Positions 14,405 through 16,887 of a DNA stretch of 16,887 bases are shown in pieces. A program made the position numbers and the translations under genes. This DNA is from Nannocystaceae bacterium (GTDB lineage: Bacteria; Myxococcota_A; Polyangia; Nannocystales; Nannocystaceae). The stretch lies in assembly GCA_016763875.1 (NCBI GenBank), contig JAESSZ010000536.1, forward strand, positions 1-16,887. Direction: 5' to 3'. Every line of letters begins with the position of its first letter. Positions within the stretch are counted from its first letter, which is position 1. The notes beneath the pieces were generated by a model, which worked only from the letters and a program-made list of their open reading frames with translations, was not told the DNA's origin and did not search any database.

Positions 14405-15814
14405 ATGAAGCTTGGATTACGCGGTCCGCGGGGGATTGCGCTCGTGGGTCTGGTGGCGCTCTCGTGCTCGGGTGACGATGGTGGAGGCGGCGGCGGTCCC
14501 ACCACCACACTACCCACCACGGGTAGCGGCGGCAGTGAATCCGGACAAGGGTCCACCGACGCCGTCAGCACCTCCACGGGATCTGAGGACTGCATCGAGG
14601 GTGCGCTGCAGTGTCCGTGCCGCCCTGACCAGACCTGCAATGTGGCGTTGGCGTGCATCGACGGAACGTGCCAGACCCCAGGCGCAGACAGCACATCAAG
14701 TGGCTCAACCACGAGTTCGAGCGACGGCGATTCGAGCTCCGACAGCGGGGCCCAGGGAGTATGCGGCGATGGGAGCGCGGACCCCGGGGACTTCTGCTTC
14801 GCGATGGTCTCCACCCCGTTCTCGATGGGGGCGGCGACACGCGCGTTGGCATTGGACACGATCGATGGCGACGGCAACATCGACGTTGTCACCGCCAATG
14901 GCACCGACAGCACCATTTCGTACCGTCCGGGCGACGGCAACGGAGGATTTGGGGTGGCCAGCGCGACCGCAGTCGGCCTCGATCCGGTTGATATCGCACT
15001 GGGAGACTTCAACGCCGACGGCAACCTAGACGTGGTCACGGTCAACGCGATGGCCGGCAACATGACGACGCTGACCGGGCTCGGCAACGGCATGTTCAAC
15101 GCTGCCGTCGCAACTGCTATCGGCATGACGCCATCCGCCGTCGTCACGTTCGATGTCGACGACGACATGGACGACGACGTCCTCGTCACGGAAGTCACCA
15201 CCAACGCGGTGATCCTCAAGCGCGCAGCGGGCGTGGGGTTCTCCCCGTCCGTGGTCTTCAGTGTCGGTGTGGGCCCTGCGGCGCTGGTCATCGCAGATCT
15301 GTCGGGCGACCGGGTGGCGGATATCCTCACCGCCAACGGCGACTCGACGATGAGTCTGCTGCTGGGCAACGGCCTCGGAGACTTCGGCGGCGCATCGACT
15401 TCGGGTGTGGGCGACGTTCCGCTGCGGGTCGCCGCCGGGGACTTCAACGGCGACGGCGACGTCGACGCCGTGTTGGTCAACCCCGCCGCGAACCAGATCA
15501 CCGTTGTCTTGGGCAACGGCATCGGCGGCTTCGTGGGCCAACTTCCACTGCCCGCGGGCATCTCTCCCCGCGCGATCGTCGTCGCGGATTTCGACCTCGA
15601 CGGTGACGATGACGCGGCAGTCGCCGCGTTCGCAAGCAACGCCATCATCCTGTTCCGAAACGACGGCTCAGGTTTGCAGGAGGTGGCCACGATCCCGGTG
15701 GGCATAGGTCCCGTCGACATCGCGGCCGCCGACCTCAACAACGACGGCCTCCTTGACCTGGTGACCGCCAACGAAACGGCGGGGAATATCTCGGTGCTTC
15801 TGACCGGGGCGTAG
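14405..15814 (+). CDS. Lipoprotein with seven FG-GAP/VCBS repeats (beta-propeller)
   Basis: A 469-residue protein. The N-terminus MKLGLRGPRGIALVGLVALSC has a clear lipobox (ALSC, Cys 21), then a Gly/Thr/Ser-rich linker. A Cys-rich patch (63-89, CPCRPDQTC) recalls a small module often seen in such lipoproteins. The C-terminal two thirds consist of seven repeats, each carrying a calcium-loop-like motif of the type DxNxDGxxD, starting near residues 151, 201, 250, 298, 346, 395 and 443, i.e. every 48-50 residues. This is the FG-GAP/VCBS pattern of integrin-like beta-propellers, and seven copies make one complete propeller. The third and fourth loops (FDVDDDMDDD, DLSGDRVAD) are degenerate. It is probably a surface-exposed adhesion or binding protein. 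It is transcribed away from the amidotransferase operon; no ribosome binding site is evident. Confidence 0.88.
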   Translation: MKLGLRGPRGIALVGLVALSCSGDDGGGGGGPTTTLPTTGSGGSESGQGSTDAVSTSTGSEDCIEGALQCPCRPDQTCNVALACIDGTCQTPGADSTSSGSTTSSSDGDSSSDSGAQGVCGDGSADPGDFCFAMVSTPFSMGAATRALALDTIDGDGNIDVVTANGTDSTISYRPGDGNGGFGVASATAVGLDPVDIALGDFNADGNLDVVTVNAMAGNMTTLTGLGNGMFNAAVATAIGMTPSAVVTFDVDDDMDDDVLVTEVTTNAVILKRAAGVGFSPSVVFSVGVGPAALVIADLSGDRVADILTANGDSTMSLLLGNGLGDFGGASTSGVGDVPLRVAAGDFNGDGDVDAVLVNPAANQITVVLGNGIGGFVGQLPLPAGISPRAIVVADFDLDGDDDAAVAAFASNAIILFRNDGSGLQEVATIPVGIGPVDIAAADLNNDGLLDLVTANETAGNISVLLTGA

Positions 15815-15823
15815 CGCGGCTAC
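15811..15823. terminator. Short stem-loop at the convergent gene ends
   Basis: GTAGC-GCG-GCTAC, a 5-bp stem with a 3-nt loop, overlaps the stop codon of the propeller gene and lies four bases from the stop of the convergent TPR gene. Only 12 bp separate the two stops. It is too short to be sure it terminates transcription. Confidence 0.3.
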
Positions 15824-15826
15824 ACG

Positions 15827-16678
15827 CTAAAACCGACCAACCCAGGCAACGCCAGCGACCCCGCGAGGGCCGATCCAAATCGATGCGGTCCTCGCCTTGT
15901 TTTTCTTGGCGACGACCACGTAGCGGATAACGCCCGCCAGTAGGAACGTGCTCCCAATCGCAAGGGCCGCGGCGCCACCGTTACGAAGTTTGGTCGCCCC
16001 TGTCCGTGCGTCGAGATAGTCGTTGTTGGTGTCCTCGTCGGCGGCCTTCTTTGCCTTGCCAGACGCGACCGCCAGCAGTCCCACCCCAACGCCAACCCCG
16101 ACGATTCCAAGCCCGGCCAGGACGCCACCCGTTGGGTCGGCGTACCACTTCTTGGCCTTGGGCGGATCGTCCTTCTCGGTGGACACGACGGGGGCCGGCT
16201 CGGGCTCGGGCTCGGGATCAGTGGCCTCATCGCCGAAGAGTTCCTCGTCCGACACGTCCTCCACCGCGGCCGTGTCGTCATCCCCATCGTCATTCTCATC
16301 CTCGGCCTCGTCAACGATATCGTCGTCAACGACAACGAGGTCGGCATCCTCGAGTTCGCTCTCGCACCGTCCGATATTGCCGCGGGCGGCCTCCGCGAGT
16401 TCGGGCTCCGGATTGGTCTCGATAAAGCGGCGGTACAGATCGATCGCCGACTCGCACTGGCCCGCCTGACGCTCGGCCTGGGCCCACGGATACAGCAACC
16501 CAGGGACGGGTTCGATGAGGTACGCCGCCTCAATAGCGAGAGCCGCGGCACCGTAGTCGGCGCGCTCGAACGCCTCCCGAGCCTCGCCAAGTTTGGCCTG
16601 AGCCTCTGGATCCGACAGCAGACCACCCGGAGCAACGGTGGCGATCGTGAGCGACAAAGAGAGAATCGCGTGCAGCAT
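15827..16678 (-). CDS. Exported TPR protein with acidic linker and two TM segments
   Basis: A 283-residue protein. An N-terminal signal sequence (MLHAILSLSLTIATVAPG) is followed by TPR-like helices (about 24-106: LGEAREAFERADYGAAALAIEAAY and the pattern QCESAIDLYRRFIETNP, here cited in parts). Residues 107-165 are strongly acidic, ending in an EPEPEPEP run. Two hydrophobic segments (about 184-206 and 234-256) then cross the membrane, with a short C-terminal tail ending GRF. The layout, a TPR sensor region outside and two TM helices behind, is common among myxobacterial proteins that sit beside signalling genes, but a role cannot be assigned. The ATG follows the TAG of the upstream gene directly (TAGATG), so the two form an operon with translational coupling. 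Confidence 0.78.
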   Translation of the reverse strand: MLHAILSLSLTIATVAPGGLLSDPEAQAKLGEAREAFERADYGAAALAIEAAYLIEPVPGLLYPWAQAERQAGQCESAIDLYRRFIETNPEPELAEAARGNIGRCESELEDADLVVVDDDIVDEAEDENDDGDDDTAAVEDVSDEELFGDEATDPEPEPEPAPVVSTEKDDPPKAKKWYADPTGGVLAGLGIVGVGVGVGLLAVASGKAKKAADEDTNNDYLDARTGATKLRNGGAAALAIGSTFLLAGVIRYVVVAKKNKARTASIWIGPRGVAGVAWVGRF

Positions 16679-16887
16679 CTACATCCCGGGCATGAACGAA
16701 TCGAGGTCCGTCTTCTTCTTCTTTTTCTTCGTCGTGCCGGACGGTCTTTTCTTCTTGACCGGCTTCGGCTTCGGACGAGGTGGCGTGACGGCCACCGGCT
16801 CGTCGGTCTCGGCTGGCGGCGCTTCGACGGGAACCGCCTCGACTGCTACCGCCTCGACTGCAACCGCCTCGACTGCTACCGCCTCGA
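16679..16887 (-). CDS. C-terminal end of a truncated gene with EAVAV repeats and a lysine-rich tail
   Basis: On the - strand the frame is open from the window edge to a TAG at 16681-16679, immediately before the ATG of the TPR gene. It is too short (68 codons) to stand out by length but is clearly coding-like. It reads pentapeptide repeats EAVAV, then a Pro/Ala/Glu/Val stretch, a run of PKPKPVKKKRP, a run of six lysines, and the end TDLDSFMPGM. Such Pro/Glu/Ala plus Lys-rich tails are flexible, low-complexity C-termini, seen in myxobacterial kinases and periplasm-spanning proteins among others. The main body is outside the window, so no function can be given. It is the promoter-proximal gene of an operon with the TPR protein. 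Confidence 0.7.
   Translation of the reverse strand, partial: EAVAVEAVAVEAVAVEAVPVEAPPAETDEPVAVTPPRPKPKPVKKKRPSGTTKKKKKKTDLDSFMPGM
16833..16887. repeat. 15-bp tandem repeat, about 3.7 copies
   Basis: The unit ACCGCCTCGACTGCT occurs three times (one copy ends in A instead of T) and is cut by the window edge in the fourth. Read on the - strand it encodes the EAVAV pentapeptide. Copy-number change would keep the frame. Confidence 0.9.

Noticed and set aside
15026..15541. Long antisense open frames opposite the propeller gene
   Set aside because: They are shadows produced by GC-rich codon use; the + strand has clear repeat motifs.

Overview
The window is GC-rich DNA with strongly GC-biased third codon positions. 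It is densely packed with lipoproteins that carry long Asp/Gly/Ser-rich or Thr/Ser-rich linkers after the lipidated cysteine, and it also holds a caspase-like protein, an HTTM protein, planctomycete/myxobacterium-type cytochrome and DUF1501 proteins, and a TPR protein. This combination suggests a myxobacterium (Myxococcota), most probably of the Nannocystaceae type. That assignment is inference from protein style; there is no rRNA or marker gene here.

Left part (1-2944, + strand). The window opens inside a 15-bp tandem repeat that encodes the (SPAKE)n tail of a truncated upstream gene. One base later starts a secreted caspase-like (peptidase C14) protein with GxQIGxxN (LA_2272-type) repeats and a probable outer-membrane C-terminus. 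A small lipoprotein with 23 cysteines in its mature part follows, and then a stem-loop between convergent genes.

Positions 2945-6553 (- strand). A two-gene operon encodes a lipoprotein with two CxxCH haem-type motifs (DUF1592/DUF1588-like, planctomycete-cytochrome-like) and a Tat-exported DUF1501 protein. Each has a clear ribosome binding site. A gene-poor gap of about 590 bp (6554-7139) separates this operon from the next, divergent gene.

Positions 7140-9771 (+ strand). A lipid-anchored protein of the cholesterol-dependent cytolysin (thiol-activated cytolysin) family keeps the pore-forming core but has an unrelated C-terminal domain in place of the cholesterol-binding domain 4. Two stem-loops follow it. 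Next is a small two-TM protein whose signal peptide appears to be split between two reading frames.

Positions 9768-14266 (- strand). Four tightly coupled genes (TGATG overlap, 7-nt gap, GTGA overlap) encode a class II glutamine amidotransferase of YafJ type, a 5-TM protein with an alpha/alpha-toroid (terpene-cyclase-like) domain, a small anchored protein with a FPLSxYPMF motif, and an HTTM/vitamin-K-carboxylase-like membrane protein. This is the best candidate for an undescribed multi-gene system; its reaction cannot be read from the sequence.

Right part (14405-16887). A lipoprotein carries a single seven-repeat FG-GAP/VCBS beta-propeller (+). Convergent to it are a TPR/acidic-linker/two-TM protein and, directly abutting that, the C-terminus of a truncated gene with EAVAV pentapeptide repeats (both -). 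The window therefore starts and ends inside in-frame 15-bp coding repeats. No tRNA, rRNA, CRISPR array, intact insertion sequence or phage gene was found.
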